A stretch of 64,000 nt of DNA from Hallerella porci. GTDB taxonomy: Bacteria > Fibrobacterota > Fibrobacteria > Fibrobacterales > Fibrobacteraceae. Shown here in pieces: positions 16,866 through 26,000 of the stretch (its first letter is position 1; the number at the start of each line of letters is the position of its first letter). Location of the stretch: NCBI RefSeq assembly GCF_003148885.1, contig NZ_QGHD01000001.1, forward strand, positions 62,001 to 126,000, written 5' to 3'. The notes under the pieces are model-generated. The model was given only the letters and a program-made list of their open reading frames with translations. It did no database searches and was not told the origin of the DNA. Position numbers and translations under genes: made by a program.

Positions 16866-17052
16866 GGAGAACTTTGATCTTAGAAATTCTAAGCTCTAAG
16901 CTCTAAGCTCTAAGCTCTAAGTTCTAAGATCTTTTGTCGCCCAAGGGCGCCGCCTCTATTTAAGCTAGTTAGGAGTGTAAAATTTGGCGCACCGTAGCCG
17001 CGCAAGGCTTTGAGAACTTTGATCTTAGAAAATTCTAAGCTCTAAGATCTTG
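16866..17052. repeat. TAAGCTC heptamer repeats and a repeated AGAACTTTGATCTTAGA block
   Basis: GAGAACTTTGATCTTAGAAA followed by TTCTAAGCTCTAAG occurs twice, near 16868 and again near 17012 (one base longer). In the first copy the heptamer TAAGCTC is repeated four times in tandem. Between them lies GGGCGCCGCC and TTTGGCGCACCGTAGCCGCG, the latter related to GGCGCACCGTAGTCGCGCC at 16617. The whole gap 16202-17168 holds only such repeats; I see no convincing gene in it. Confidence 0.7.
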
Positions 17053-17168
17053 CATTCCACTTTTTTCGCTTTTAAGTAAAATCTTCTTTACTTTAGAGAA
17101 ATTTTGTCGCATTTTTCCCGCTTCGAGCGTCTATATACATTAGACTCTTTTTTTTGAGGATATGGAAG

Positions 17169-18533
17169 ATGATTCGAAATTCATTGACGATTTGGCAGAG
17201 CGTTTTGCTCTTCGTTTTCGCGTTTTGCGGGAATATTTTTGCAGAAACTCGGGAGAGTGTATCCATCGAAGACGCATTTTGGGCGTATGACGACGGGCGA
17301 ATTAGTGAATCCGAACTCGAAGAACTTTTGTTCTACATCGAAGGCGGGGATAGTCGCGGCGCTTGCGCAGAATGGGAAGCGGCTGGGGGAGATCCGTGCG
17401 CACGGAGATTGTCCGAAAAATTAGAGGAATGGAAATTTCGCGGCAGCGCAGGCTATGCGATTTCTCTCGATTCGACGGGAAATGTGCGCTATGAACGTTC
17501 CCGCTTGGCGTTTAGCTTTTTGCGGTATTCCGCAGAAGTGCGCTTAAAATCAGAAAATCGCGGGGCTGTCCATGTCGAACATTGGCGGATGCTTTACAAA
17601 AGTAAAAATGCGTTCACCGTCCTCGGAAACATTACCGCAGCCGATATTCGAAGCGCGATTCCTTTGCAAATGCGCACGGGAAATGTGTGGAATCTCGGCA
17701 CGCAAAATTTCGAAGCAGGGACAATTCTTTTCTCCGATACGACGGCGGGAATTCACGCAGCGATTGGGCGCAAAGAAAAATTGCAACTTCTAATGGCGGG
17801 AATTGCGTCGCCCGAAGGATTCCGCGATGGATTTTTCCGTTTGCGAACAGAATTTGCCGAAACGCAAATCGCTTATTCCGAATCGTATCAAAAGCCGCTC
17901 CTTTACGTCGCAGGAAATTCACCGAGGAATTCTTGGCTGCGGTTGCGCTTTCGCGCGTATTTTCACGAGAATAAAAATCTCGATGGCATTTTTAGGGTGC
18001 CGAAAATGGTGGAGAAAAATCGGGCATTTGGAAATGCGACGGTGCAGACGAATTTTCAAACTTGGAATTTTCGTTTCGTGGGGAGTTTTGCGGTTCCTCT
18101 CGATTCGGGAAATTCAAGGGTCTCGGCAGAGGCGTCCATTTCGCGGACAAAAAAACGCGCAAAATTAGAATCGGGAACAAAGGTCGTTTCGGCGGGCGAT
18201 TCGCTTGCGATGACATTATTTCTGCGGAGCGGAATTCGTCTATTTGACGCCGAAAGTCTTTTCTGTGAATGGCGCGAAACATTGCGAAATCCGTGGACAA
18301 AAAGCCGCTACGAAATTCGCCCCGGTGCGCTCTTTTTTGTCGAAGAAAGTGTCACCGCCAAAGCGCTTCTCATTATCCGCGGCCCCGAAAAGAAACCTCT
18401 CGTTTTCCGCGAAGAAACGCAGATGAAAATCGCCAAAAGTTTTTACGCAAAAAGTCTTCTCGAATTGCGCGCGCCCCGATTGCGCAAATTGCACCTTTGG
18501 CGATTAGGTTTAGAAATGCGCGCTGACTTTTGA
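17169..18533 (+). CDS. Exported protein of unknown function (probable outer-membrane beta-rich protein)
   Basis: I chose ATG 17169, with GAGGA eight bases upstream, over a TTG 15 nt earlier. The signal peptide is MIRNSLTIWQSVLLFVFAFCGNIFA. A short helical region follows (SIEDAFWAYDDGRISESELEELLFYIEGGDS, broken here as two helices), resembling a helix-hairpin-helix-like or EF-like pair. After about residue 100 come alternating hydrophobic/polar strands ending in an aromatic/charged terminus (LRRLGLEMRADF-like), typical of an outer-membrane beta-barrel. No family was recognised. Its stop TGA overlaps the ATG of the next gene (TGATG), giving translational coupling with a nuclease-like protein of different base composition. 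Confidence 0.7.
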   Translation: MIRNSLTIWQSVLLFVFAFCGNIFAETRESVSIEDAFWAYDDGRISESELEELLFYIEGGDSRGACAEWEAAGGDPCARRLSEKLEEWKFRGSAGYAISLDSTGNVRYERSRLAFSFLRYSAEVRLKSENRGAVHVEHWRMLYKSKNAFTVLGNITAADIRSAIPLQMRTGNVWNLGTQNFEAGTILFSDTTAGIHAAIGRKEKLQLLMAGIASPEGFRDGFFRLRTEFAETQIAYSESYQKPLLYVAGNSPRNSWLRLRFRAYFHENKNLDGIFRVPKMVEKNRAFGNATVQTNFQTWNFRFVGSFAVPLDSGNSRVSAEASISRTKKRAKLESGTKVVSAGDSLAMTLFLRSGIRLFDAESLFCEWRETLRNPWTKSRYEIRPGALFFVEESVTAKALLIIRGPEKKPLVFREETQMKIAKSFYAKSLLELRAPRLRKLHLWRLGLEMRADF

Positions 18534-19054
18534 TGAAAAAAATTGAAGAACAATTAAAGCAGAAAATTAGCAGTCAACGCTGGCTTGTGTCGTGGTCTAT
18601 TTTAAAAAAGCAAAATCCTAAAGAAATTTTTATTCAACCGCAAGGAGGTTATGTGATTTCTTGCCGACGTTTATTGCAGGGATATAAAAATAATACAGAG
18701 TGGAAAAAATTGGAAAAAGAAATCGCAATCGCATTAAAGCTTGCGCGAGCAGGGCATGCAGTTGGAATGCTAACAGAATTTAGCAATCGTCAAACAAAAA
18801 ATCCTGACGCTGTTGTAGATGGAATTTTGTGCGATTTTAAAGAATGTAATTTTAAGAAAATTTGTGAACATTTCAAAAAAGCGATGCAACAAGCTGATAG
18901 TGTTGCAATTCATCTTATAAAAGAGGAGCCTCTTTCTAGAATTTTTGGCAAATTAAAACCGACAGCAAAATTGCATTATAAGAAAAATTTTTTGGTCTAT
19001 ATCATCACAGAAAATGCTGTAAAAATGAAATCCATTGAAGAAATCATAAAATAA
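18533..19054 (+). CDS. CdiA-CT-like PD-(D/E)XK nuclease domain protein (stand-alone)
   Basis: The 173-residue protein has a region (residues ~58-130) matching the CdiA C-terminal tRNase-like fold. A Glu-containing helix (EKEIAIALKLARAGHAVGML) is followed by NPDAVVDGILCDFKE, i.e. Asp92 and an Asp101-x-Lys103 pair, and then a helix with KKAMQQADSVAIHL. This order (E...hxVxxLxE...PDxxxDG...(D/E)xK...A..QAD.V) is the PD-(D/E)XK arrangement of contact-dependent-inhibition toxins and of related phage-associated nucleases. There is no signal peptide. Base composition is clearly more AT-rich and Lys-rich than the neighbours, suggesting horizontal transfer. A strong hairpin follows the stop. The function is inferred from motifs only; no immunity gene is recognisable next to it. 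Confidence 0.7.
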   Translation: MKKIEEQLKQKISSQRWLVSWSILKKQNPKEIFIQPQGGYVISCRRLLQGYKNNTEWKKLEKEIAIALKLARAGHAVGMLTEFSNRQTKNPDAVVDGILCDFKECNFKKICEHFKKAMQQADSVAIHLIKEEPLSRIFGKLKPTAKLHYKKNFLVYIITENAVKMKSIEEIIK

Positions 19055-19055
19055 A

Positions 19056-19089
19056 AGTCCCAAAAAATTTGGGACTCTTCACATTTTTT
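19056..19089 (+). terminator. Intrinsic terminator after the nuclease-like gene
   Basis: A perfect 9-bp stem, AGTCCCAAA-AAA-TTTGGGACT, begins two bases after the stop codon. It is followed by CTTCACATTTTTT, a somewhat interrupted T-tract. Confidence 0.75.
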
Positions 19090-19205
19090 ACAGTGAGAAA
19101 AATGCGAAAACTTTGGTTACCCTCAGTGTTGACTCAAGGTCAACTCTACCTCGGATATTACAAATCTATAAATTTTCTTTGCTTGATGCAATTGCGTTTT
19201 TGATG

Positions 19206-19243
19206 AAAAAAACGCCCCCGAGGAAAGGAGACCTCGGAGGGCG
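19206..19243 (-). terminator. Intrinsic terminator for glnS
   Basis: Read on the minus strand, CGCCCTCCGAGG pairs with CCTCGGGGGCG around an 8-nt loop (19213-19243) and runs straight into seven T residues (19206-19212). It sits about 90 nt after the glnS stop. Also in the 280-nt gap are an inverted repeat GTTGAC-TCAAG-GTCAAC (19128-19144) and a perfect palindrome GTTTACAGCTGTAAAC (19317-19332). Confidence 0.85.
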
Positions 19244-19334
19244 TAAGGGGGAGTGTTTGGTAATCTCAATGTATTTAATTCCGAGAGGAATGGGTAGAGA
19301 TTAAAAGCACTTTTTTGTTTACAGCTGTAAACAG

Positions 19335-21008
19335 CTACTTCTGCGATTTGCCCCAAGAATCCTTCAGACCGACGGTGCGATTGAACACCAAATGCTCGGG
19401 CTTTGAATCGCGGTTGTCCACGCAGAAATAACCTTGCCGCATAAATTGGAAGCGGTCTTCGACAGTTGCATTCGCAAGCATCGGTTCGAGCTTCGCTTGT
19501 TTAATTTGCAAGGAATCCGGATTTAAATAATCCAGCGGGTCTTCGCCTTCGGGAACGTTTCCGGTATTTTCCAAGGTGAAAAGGTTATCGTATAAACGAA
19601 TTTCTGCATCGACGGCAGTCGGCGCATAAACCCAATGAATCGTGCCTTTGACCTTTCTTCCGTCGGGAGAATCGCCGCCGCGGGTCGCAGGATCATAGGT
19701 GCAGTGAATCACGGAAACATTTCCCGCGGCATCTTTTTCTACGCTCACGCATTTGACAAAGTAGGCGCCTTTTAAGCGGACTTCGCCATCGGGTTTTAAA
19801 CGGAAATATTTCTTCGGCGGATTTTCCATAAAGTCATCGCGCTCGATGAAAATTTCTTTGCCAAAGGGAACTTTGCGCATGCCTGCGTTCGGATCTTCCG
19901 GATTATTTTCGACTTCGACTTCATCGATTTTTCCGTCTTCCCAGTTATCGATGACGACTTTGACCGGATCGAGAACTGCCATCGCACGCTTCGCGGTTTT
20001 GTTCAATTCTTCGCGGATGCAGAAGTAGAGCAAATTGATATCGACCATGCTATCGGCTTTGGAAATTCCGATGCGGTCGCAGAATTCGCGAATCGAAGAC
20101 GGCGTGTAACCGCGGCGACGAAGACCGCAAACCGTCGGCATCCGCGGATCGTCCCAACCGTTGACGCGACCGCTCTTCACGAGTTCCAAAAGTTTACGCT
20201 TGCTCATCACGGTATAAGAAAGATTCAAGCGGGCAAATTCAATTTGTTGCGGACGCTTCGGCAAATCCAATGTTTCGAGGAACCAGTTGTAAAGCGGACG
20301 GTGCGCTTCGAATTCGAGAGTGCAAATGGAATGCGTAATGCCTTCAATCCAGTCCGAAAGCGGGTGCGCAAAATCGTACATCGGATAAATGCACCACTTG
20401 TCGCCTGTGCGGTGATGAGTCGCATGTTTAATGCGGTAAATCGCCGGGTCGCGCATATTCATATTTGGGCTTGCAAGGTCGAGCTTTGCGCGGAGAGTTT
20501 TTTCGCCATCGGCAAATTCGCCAGCTTTCATCCGGCGGAAAAGGTCCAAGTTTTCTTCTACGCTGCGGTCGCGATACGGCGAAGGCTTCGAAGGTTTTCC
20601 GGCATCGTTTCCGCGGTAATCTTTCATTTCTTCGGGCGAAAGATCATCGACATAAGCTTTGCCTAATTGAATTAACTTTTCTGCAAAATCGTAAAGTTGA
20701 TCGTAGTAATCGCTCGCGTAGTGAACGGGTTCTTCCCAATTAAAACCGAGCCAATGCACATCGTTGTAAATGGAATCGACGTATTCGGTATCTTCTTTCG
20801 TCGGATTGGTATCGTCAAAACGGAGATTGGTTTTGCCGTTAAATTTTTTCGCGGTACCAAAGTTTAAGCAGATGCTTTTCGCATGTCCGATATGGATGTA
20901 ACCGTTCGGCTCAGGCGGGAAACGGGTGAGCACATAATCACGTTTACCCGTCTTGAGGTCGTTCACGATAATGTCTTGAATAAAATTGGAAGATTCCGGG
21001 ATTTCCAT
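19335..21008 (-). CDS. glnS: Glutaminyl-tRNA synthetase
   Basis: The 557-residue class I synthetase charges tRNA-Gln. It has the HIGH-type motif in [16 protein letters not shown], the GlnRS/GluRS-specific [10 protein letters not shown], the KMSKS-type VMSKRK, and GlnRS-specific [19 protein letters not shown]. The C-terminal half is the beta-barrel anticodon-binding region with [16 protein letters not shown] and [13 protein letters not shown]. The length is that of E. coli GlnRS. GGAGA lies seven bases before the start. Presence of GlnRS implies direct glutaminylation. It is transcribed divergently from nrdR. Confidence 0.97.
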   Translation of the reverse strand: MEIPESSNFIQDIIVNDLKTGKRDYVLTRFPPEPNGYIHIGHAKSICLNFGTAKKFNGKTNLRFDDTNPTKEDTEYVDSIYNDVHWLGFNWEEPVHYASDYYDQLYDFAEKLIQLGKAYVDDLSPEEMKDYRGNDAGKPSKPSPYRDRSVEENLDLFRRMKAGEFADGEKTLRAKLDLASPNMNMRDPAIYRIKHATHHRTGDKWCIYPMYDFAHPLSDWIEGITHSICTLEFEAHRPLYNWFLETLDLPKRPQQIEFARLNLSYTVMSKRKLLELVKSGRVNGWDDPRMPTVCGLRRRGYTPSSIREFCDRIGISKADSMVDINLLYFCIREELNKTAKRAMAVLDPVKVVIDNWEDGKIDEVEVENNPEDPNAGMRKVPFGKEIFIERDDFMENPPKKYFRLKPDGEVRLKGAYFVKCVSVEKDAAGNVSVIHCTYDPATRGGDSPDGRKVKGTIHWVYAPTAVDAEIRLYDNLFTLENTGNVPEGEDPLDYLNPDSLQIKQAKLEPMLANATVEDRFQFMRQGYFCVDNRDSKPEHLVFNRTVGLKDSWGKSQK

Positions 21009-21077
21009 AATGTTCTCCAGAAAGAATTTCGCCTAAAAATTAGAAAAGGTTCGTCGAAAAAACTATATTCAAGTTGT

Positions 21078-21524
21078 ATGATTTGCCCTTATTGTCATCA
21101 CGAACACGACAAAGTTGTCGATAGCCGTTCTAGCGGGCTTTCGATTCGGCGCCGGCGCGAATGTTTGGAGTGCGGCAAGCGCTTTACGACTTACGAATAT
21201 GTGGAAATGACGCCACTGACCGTTGTCAAACGCGATGGTTGCCGCGAACCCTTTAAGCGGGAAAAATTACTTGCGGGCATTGAAGCTGCCTGTAAAAAGC
21301 GTCCGGTGAGTCGTCAAACAATTGAAGACATCGCGACGAATGTGGAAAATGCGCTAATGCTCAGCGAAACTCAAGAAGCTCGTTACGATCAAATCGGAAA
21401 TTTAGTGATGGAAGAACTTCGCAAAGTCGATGCTGTCGCTTATGTCCGCTTCGCTTCCGTTTACCGCGAATTCAAAGAAGTCGGTGAATTTGTCAAACAA
21501 GTGCTAGAAGTTTCGAACAAGTAA
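21078..21524 (+). CDS. nrdR: NrdR transcriptional repressor of ribonucleotide reductase genes
   Basis: The 148-residue protein is the ATP/dATP-sensing NrdR. I chose ATG 21078, which gives the canonical MICPYCHH opening; upstream in-frame codons lie inside divergent glnS. The zinc ribbon uses C3, C6, C29 and C32 (RRRECLECGKRFTTYE). The ATP-cone follows from about residue 48 (VVKRDGCREPFKREKLLAGI) to about 138 (VAYVRFASVYREFKEV). No ribonucleotide reductase gene is nearby. A GC-rich hairpin terminates the gene. Confidence 0.97.
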   Translation: MICPYCHHEHDKVVDSRSSGLSIRRRRECLECGKRFTTYEYVEMTPLTVVKRDGCREPFKREKLLAGIEAACKKRPVSRQTIEDIATNVENALMLSETQEARYDQIGNLVMEELRKVDAVAYVRFASVYREFKEVGEFVKQVLEVSNK

Positions 21525-21529
21525 ATTCA

Positions 21530-21554
21530 AAACGCGCGCCGCAGGCGCGCGTTT
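21530..21554. terminator. GC-rich hairpin between nrdR and the 47-residue gene
   Basis: An 11-bp perfect stem, AAACGCGCGCC-GCA-GGCGCGCGTTT, lies six bases after the nrdR stop and eight bases after the stop of the convergent minus-strand small gene. The stem ends in TTT on one side and AAA on the other, so it could serve both directions. Confidence 0.75.
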
Positions 21555-21561
21555 GCAGTAT

Positions 21562-21705
21562 CTACTCCGATTTTTTCTGATTTAATTTTGTAATTTCTGC
21601 CTCTTTTCTTGCCGCATCAATTTCGAGATTGATTTCTTCGAGGCTCATGTTTGCGGAACCTGCGTTTTCTGCGTCTTGTGATAATTGTTTTAATAAAGAA
21701 TTCAT
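21562..21705 (-). CDS. 47-residue small protein, antitoxin-C-terminus-like
   Basis: A short minus-strand gene with a good ribosome site (AAAAAGGAATAAA before ATG). It begins MNSLLKQLSQDAENAG, continues SANMSLEEINLEIDAARKEA and ends EITKLNQKKSE. It has no signal or membrane segment and is probably one or two helices. The MSLEEINxEIDAARKE stretch closely resembles the C-terminal toxin-binding tail of RelB/DinJ-type antitoxins. No toxin gene is adjacent: upstream on the same strand is intergenic sequence and a lipoprotein gene that ends 30 nt before it. It could be an orphan antitoxin fragment or an unrelated small protein. Confidence 0.6.
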   Translation of the reverse strand: MNSLLKQLSQDAENAGSANMSLEEINLEIDAARKEAEITKLNQKKSE

Positions 21706-21734
21706 TTTATTCCTTTTTCCATTTTACATTTTCC

Positions 21735-22898
21735 TTAATTTGCGACGCAGATGACGGTGACGCTGGCGGTAACGGTGTACTTTTTGCCCGGAGCGCAACC
21801 ATTCGGGGTGAAGTAAGCGAAACTTGTGAGCGGATCATCCGAATCCCAGAAAATTTGCGTATTCGTGTAGTCGGAACCGAGTCTCGGTTTGCAGCCCACG
21901 ATGCAGCCGCTCTTTGCGCCTGCAGGAATTTGAACGGTGGTTGCAGTCTGCGCTGGGATAAAGAGCGAATCGGGGAGAGTCGGGAGAACTTTTTCGCCGT
22001 AATCTGCATCGTTAATACTGCCGAGCGGGAGAATTAAATCCACCGATTCGGGGTCGACAACGCTTACGCCATCGCAGGCATATTTGACAACGGAATTATC
22101 CGCATTGGTGACAGCAACGGTTGCAGAAACCGATTGCTTGTGCATTGCTGAATTTGCGATAATCGAGCCCGATGTTCCAGAACCGGACAATTCACCGTAA
22201 GCCGATGTCCAAGTGTAAGCGGTAATGGGGGATTCGGATTCCGCATCCACGGTCCACGTAATCGTTTCGCCCGCTTTGGCTGTAGAACGATTGGGTTTGC
22301 AAGAATTGATGACGATAGGAATGCCTTGAACTTGAATGGATTCACAAGCGATGTCGTTGCCATCGACATTTAAATAAGCGGCAAAAGAGCCGGCATCGGG
22401 ATAGCGAATCGTCACTTTATCCATGCCGTTTCCTTGAACATTTGTCGTCGCAGCGCCTTCAAATGCCCAAGCGAACGGGGCGAGAATTTGATCAAAAATA
22501 TCGCCTTCGCCTTCGCGGTAGAATTTCCATTCTCCGATTTCCCCTTTCGAAATAATCGGATTGGTGGGGGCGCAAGTTCCTTTGATGACGTTTTTGGCTT
22601 CGTTTAAAATTTCTTCGCTGCTAGTCGTTTCGGAGGATGCCGAAGATTTTGGCTTGGAGCTCGATGCGCTCGAAGTCGGCTTGGATTCGCTCGAAGTCTG
22701 CGTGCCTGAATCCGAAGATTTGACGCTTGCCGAAGATTTTGCTGCCGAAGAATATTCGGGAGGAGCTTCATCGGATGCCGAATTGGAATCGCTTCCGCAA
22801 GCCGTAAAACCAACACTCAGCGCAGAAAGAAGAAACGCTGAAAATAGCGAAGAAACCCCTGCGCGGGAAATCAAACGAAAACGACCTGAAAAATTCAT
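21735..22898 (-). CDS. Fibrobacter-type lipoprotein with Ser-rich linker and Ig-like domains
   Basis: The 387-residue protein has a lipoprotein signal (hydrophobic core SSLFSAFLLSALSVGF, lipobox TAC at about Cys34). Next is a long Ser-rich spacer (residues ~40-95, many SSAS/SSS units with Lys and Glu). The body carries two Ig/PKD-like segments: GEWKFYREGEGDIFDQIL to AAYLNVDGNDIACESIQV, and CKPNRSTAKAGETITWTVDA to KYACDGVSVV. The terminus has paired cysteines (SGCIVGCKPRLG, NGCAPGKKY, VICVAN). The Ser-rich spacer is a hallmark of Fibrobacter surface lipoproteins. Exact function is unknown. It is divergent from the first GH9 cellulase, so the pair may share a control region. Confidence 0.75.
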   Translation of the reverse strand: MNFSGRFRLISRAGVSSLFSAFLLSALSVGFTACGSDSNSASDEAPPEYSSAAKSSASVKSSDSGTQTSSESKPTSSASSSKPKSSASSETTSSEEILNEAKNVIKGTCAPTNPIISKGEIGEWKFYREGEGDIFDQILAPFAWAFEGAATTNVQGNGMDKVTIRYPDAGSFAAYLNVDGNDIACESIQVQGIPIVINSCKPNRSTAKAGETITWTVDAESESPITAYTWTSAYGELSGSGTSGSIIANSAMHKQSVSATVAVTNADNSVVKYACDGVSVVDPESVDLILPLGSINDADYGEKVLPTLPDSLFIPAQTATTVQIPAGAKSGCIVGCKPRLGSDYTNTQIFWDSDDPLTSFAYFTPNGCAPGKKYTVTASVTVICVAN

Positions 22899-23023
22899 AG
22901 CCTAAATATATATACTTTGGAAGAGTTCTTGTTTGTAACTTTTTTTATACCATCTAACGGCAAACTCAGAAAAGATTTATTTTTGGGTGGGATTGTGTGT
23001 GGTTTTTACAAAAAGGAGCTATC

Positions 23024-26000
23024 GTGCCTGTTTTTGCGTATATCTTGCTGTTTACCGCTGCCCTTTTCGCAGTGGAACAGGAGCAACCGACACCGTATGA
23101 TTTAATTCGTCCGATTTGGCCGATGACTTGGGACACTTCCGCAACCGATAACGGCGGTACTGTCGAAAGTTTTAGCCAATATGTGCCGAATAAAACCAAG
23201 CACAATACCGTTCCCAAAGTAGGTTCGGTTCCGCAAGATTTTAAGCCGAATGGACTCATTCCCGATTCATTAAATCAGGCATTCCGCGATGCTCAAAACT
23301 TGCGCATCGGCCGTATCCGCATTAACCAAGCGGGATATCTCCCCGAAGATTCAGAAAAGCAATTCTATTATGTTTCGGATGGAACTTGCGCCGAAACTTA
23401 TTCCGTCGTCGATCTCGATGGAAACGAAGTCGCTACCGGCGGCACTTTCACGAGCACCGGCAAAAAAACGCAGTCTTCTTGGACGATTGTTGCGGGCACG
23501 AACGCAGCGACGAACAACCAAAAGCGTTATTCTGTAGCCGCTGACGGTCCTTCGGGCACGGTTTGCGTCGGGCATTTAGCCGATATGGCGGGGTTATCGA
23601 CCGAAACGCGTTACCGCGTGAAAGTGCTTAAGCAATATTCTTCGACATTTATCATTAGCGATAAAGTTTATTCGATGGTCCGCGATGCGACATTGAAATT
23701 CTACGGCATTAACCGCAGCGGAAATTCGGAATCGTGGTTCCACAAACCGAGCCATACGAAAGATGGCGCTGGAAAATTTGTAGCCGGGGATGCCGCTGTT
23801 TCGGGATTTACTCCGAAAGAAGGCGCTTTGCAGGGCGGTTGGTATGACTGCGGTGACCACTTAAAGGAATCGCAGACACAGGCTTACGCCTTTATGGTTC
23901 TTGCGGTGATGGCGGCGAGTAACCCCGACCGCGACGAAGATCATTACGCTTATAATATGGGTGAAACAGTGAATACGGATGGTGTGCCCGATATTCTTCG
24001 CGAAGCAAAACACGGTGCCGATTACTTTATTCGTTCTTATGTTTTTGCCGATGGCATTATCGATAATATGGTCGTCTCGGTGGGAAATTTCGGCGCGGAC
24101 CACGGTTGGTGGGGACGTCCCGAAAACCAAGATGCGCTTCCGGCAACACTCACCGGTCGCGGTGGCCCGCACGAACGCGATTTGCGTTTAGGCGAACTCG
24201 GATCGAATATTTCGGGACAAATTGCAGCGGGTCTTGCTATTCTCGGTAAAGATTATGCGACTTACGATAAGCCTTTTGCCGATAGCTGCTTAATGATTGC
24301 GAAGAAAATGTATGACTTTGCCAAGAATTTAAAGCTTCAAGAAAAAGGTCTTGGACCGGGAACATATGATGGCGGCAAGAAATACGTTTATAACACGGTC
24401 GCCGATGGTTGGTCTAGCGCTGCGTATAACGGCAACAACGAATCGCACGATGACTTAGCGATTGCGGCAATTGCGCTCCATTATGCGACTTATCCGGATT
24501 CGGGAATGCTCTATTTGAACGATGCCGTCGAAGATAAGTCAATTGGTTCGGAACAAGAAGGTTCTGTTGGATTCTTCAACGGCGGTTGGATGGCGTGGAA
24601 CCGCGACGGAATGCGTAAATCCAGCAAGAATACGAGCTGGGCGAACGCTTACACCTATACTCTTTACGGCTTCTACAAGATGCTTCTCAAAGACGAAGAA
24701 ACCGGCAAAAAGTATGGCATCGATAACAAAACTCGTTTGAAATACGCCGAAAATGTCGCCCTTATTTTGGGAACAAACCTCAGCTATTTAAGCGGTTCGG
24801 GCGGATCGTCGATTACGATTCCGATTTTAGGTTCGGGTTCTGGCCCTGTGACTGCGGGCGAACTCTGGTACAATATGCAGACGGATCAGACTTGGATTTA
24901 TAACCGTTATCAAGCGGGTAATATTTTTGAAGTTCTCGCGTATGCCGATGTGACGAAAGATTTGGAAGGTGTTTCGCTTCCGCAGAAAGGCGTGCAGAAT
25001 TGGAATTCTGCAGCGATGAAAAAACTCGGCATTAACCAGTTGAATTATATGCTCGGCGTGAACCCGTGGGACGTTTCGTTCCTTCTTGGCGTCGGCGATA
25101 AAAATGATGCGCACCCGCACCACCGCGCAGCAAACCCCGAAGGTAAAAATATGCCGGGCGCAGGTTATGTTTATAATCCGCCGACCGGTGCGCTCTTCGG
25201 TGGTGTGACTCCGGATGATGTTAACGCTTGGGCGCCTTCTTCGATGAGCTGGGAAGATTATCATCTTTCGGAAACTTGTATCGATGCAACTGCGATGTTT
25301 GTCGCTTCGAGCGCAGTCGCTGTCCGCGAAGAAGACCGCAGCCGTGCTCCGTCAGATATTAATGTTGAAATTCGTTATGTCGGTTATGATTCTGCAATCG
25401 TCAAATCGACGCAAGATATGCGCGGTCCGGCGATGATTCTTTACAGCACCAATGAAACGGGTCCGTTTAATCAAGTTTTCAAAGATTCCCTTTTTGCAGT
25501 GGCTCACGAATTCCATTTGACAGGACTGCAGAACGGAACGGCTTATTATTTCAAGGTCGTCGCAATTAACGGCCGCAGCGAAGCCTATTCGACGAAGTGG
25601 CTTGTCGATAGCACGAGCACACCGTTCTCGTTTACGACTCTTGCGAGCCCGCCGGCAGATGCCGATATTCAGAATATCAAGGTTTGTAACCTTTCTGCGG
25701 ACAGTGCCGAAATTATGTGGTACACGCCGAATGGTCAATATGATTCGAAAGTTTATTGGGATACGACTCTCACGAGCTACGATCAGATGACTTGTCCGAC
25801 GACTCCGACGGGAAATTGCCAATTTGAACAAAATGCCGATGTTTCGGGAATTCCGACGAGTTTCCATTACATTAAACTCGGAAAACTCAAAGAAAAGACG
25901 ACGTATTATTATTGTGTGCAAAGTTACAATTCGATGCGCTGCACCGACGATAACGGAATGCCGCTCAAGTTTACGACTCCTGTCACTTCGTATGATTTTG

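Noticed and set aside
19113-19304. 63-codon plus-strand frame between the nuclease-like gene and glnS
   Set aside because: It crosses the glnS terminator, has no ribosome site and no recognisable product.
22916-22937. Sigma-54 promoter upstream of the first GH9 gene (TTGGAAGAGTTCTTGTTT)
   Set aside because: GG is followed by AAG rather than CAC/CAT, and the -12 element is TTGT instead of TTGC. Spacing fits but two key positions fail.
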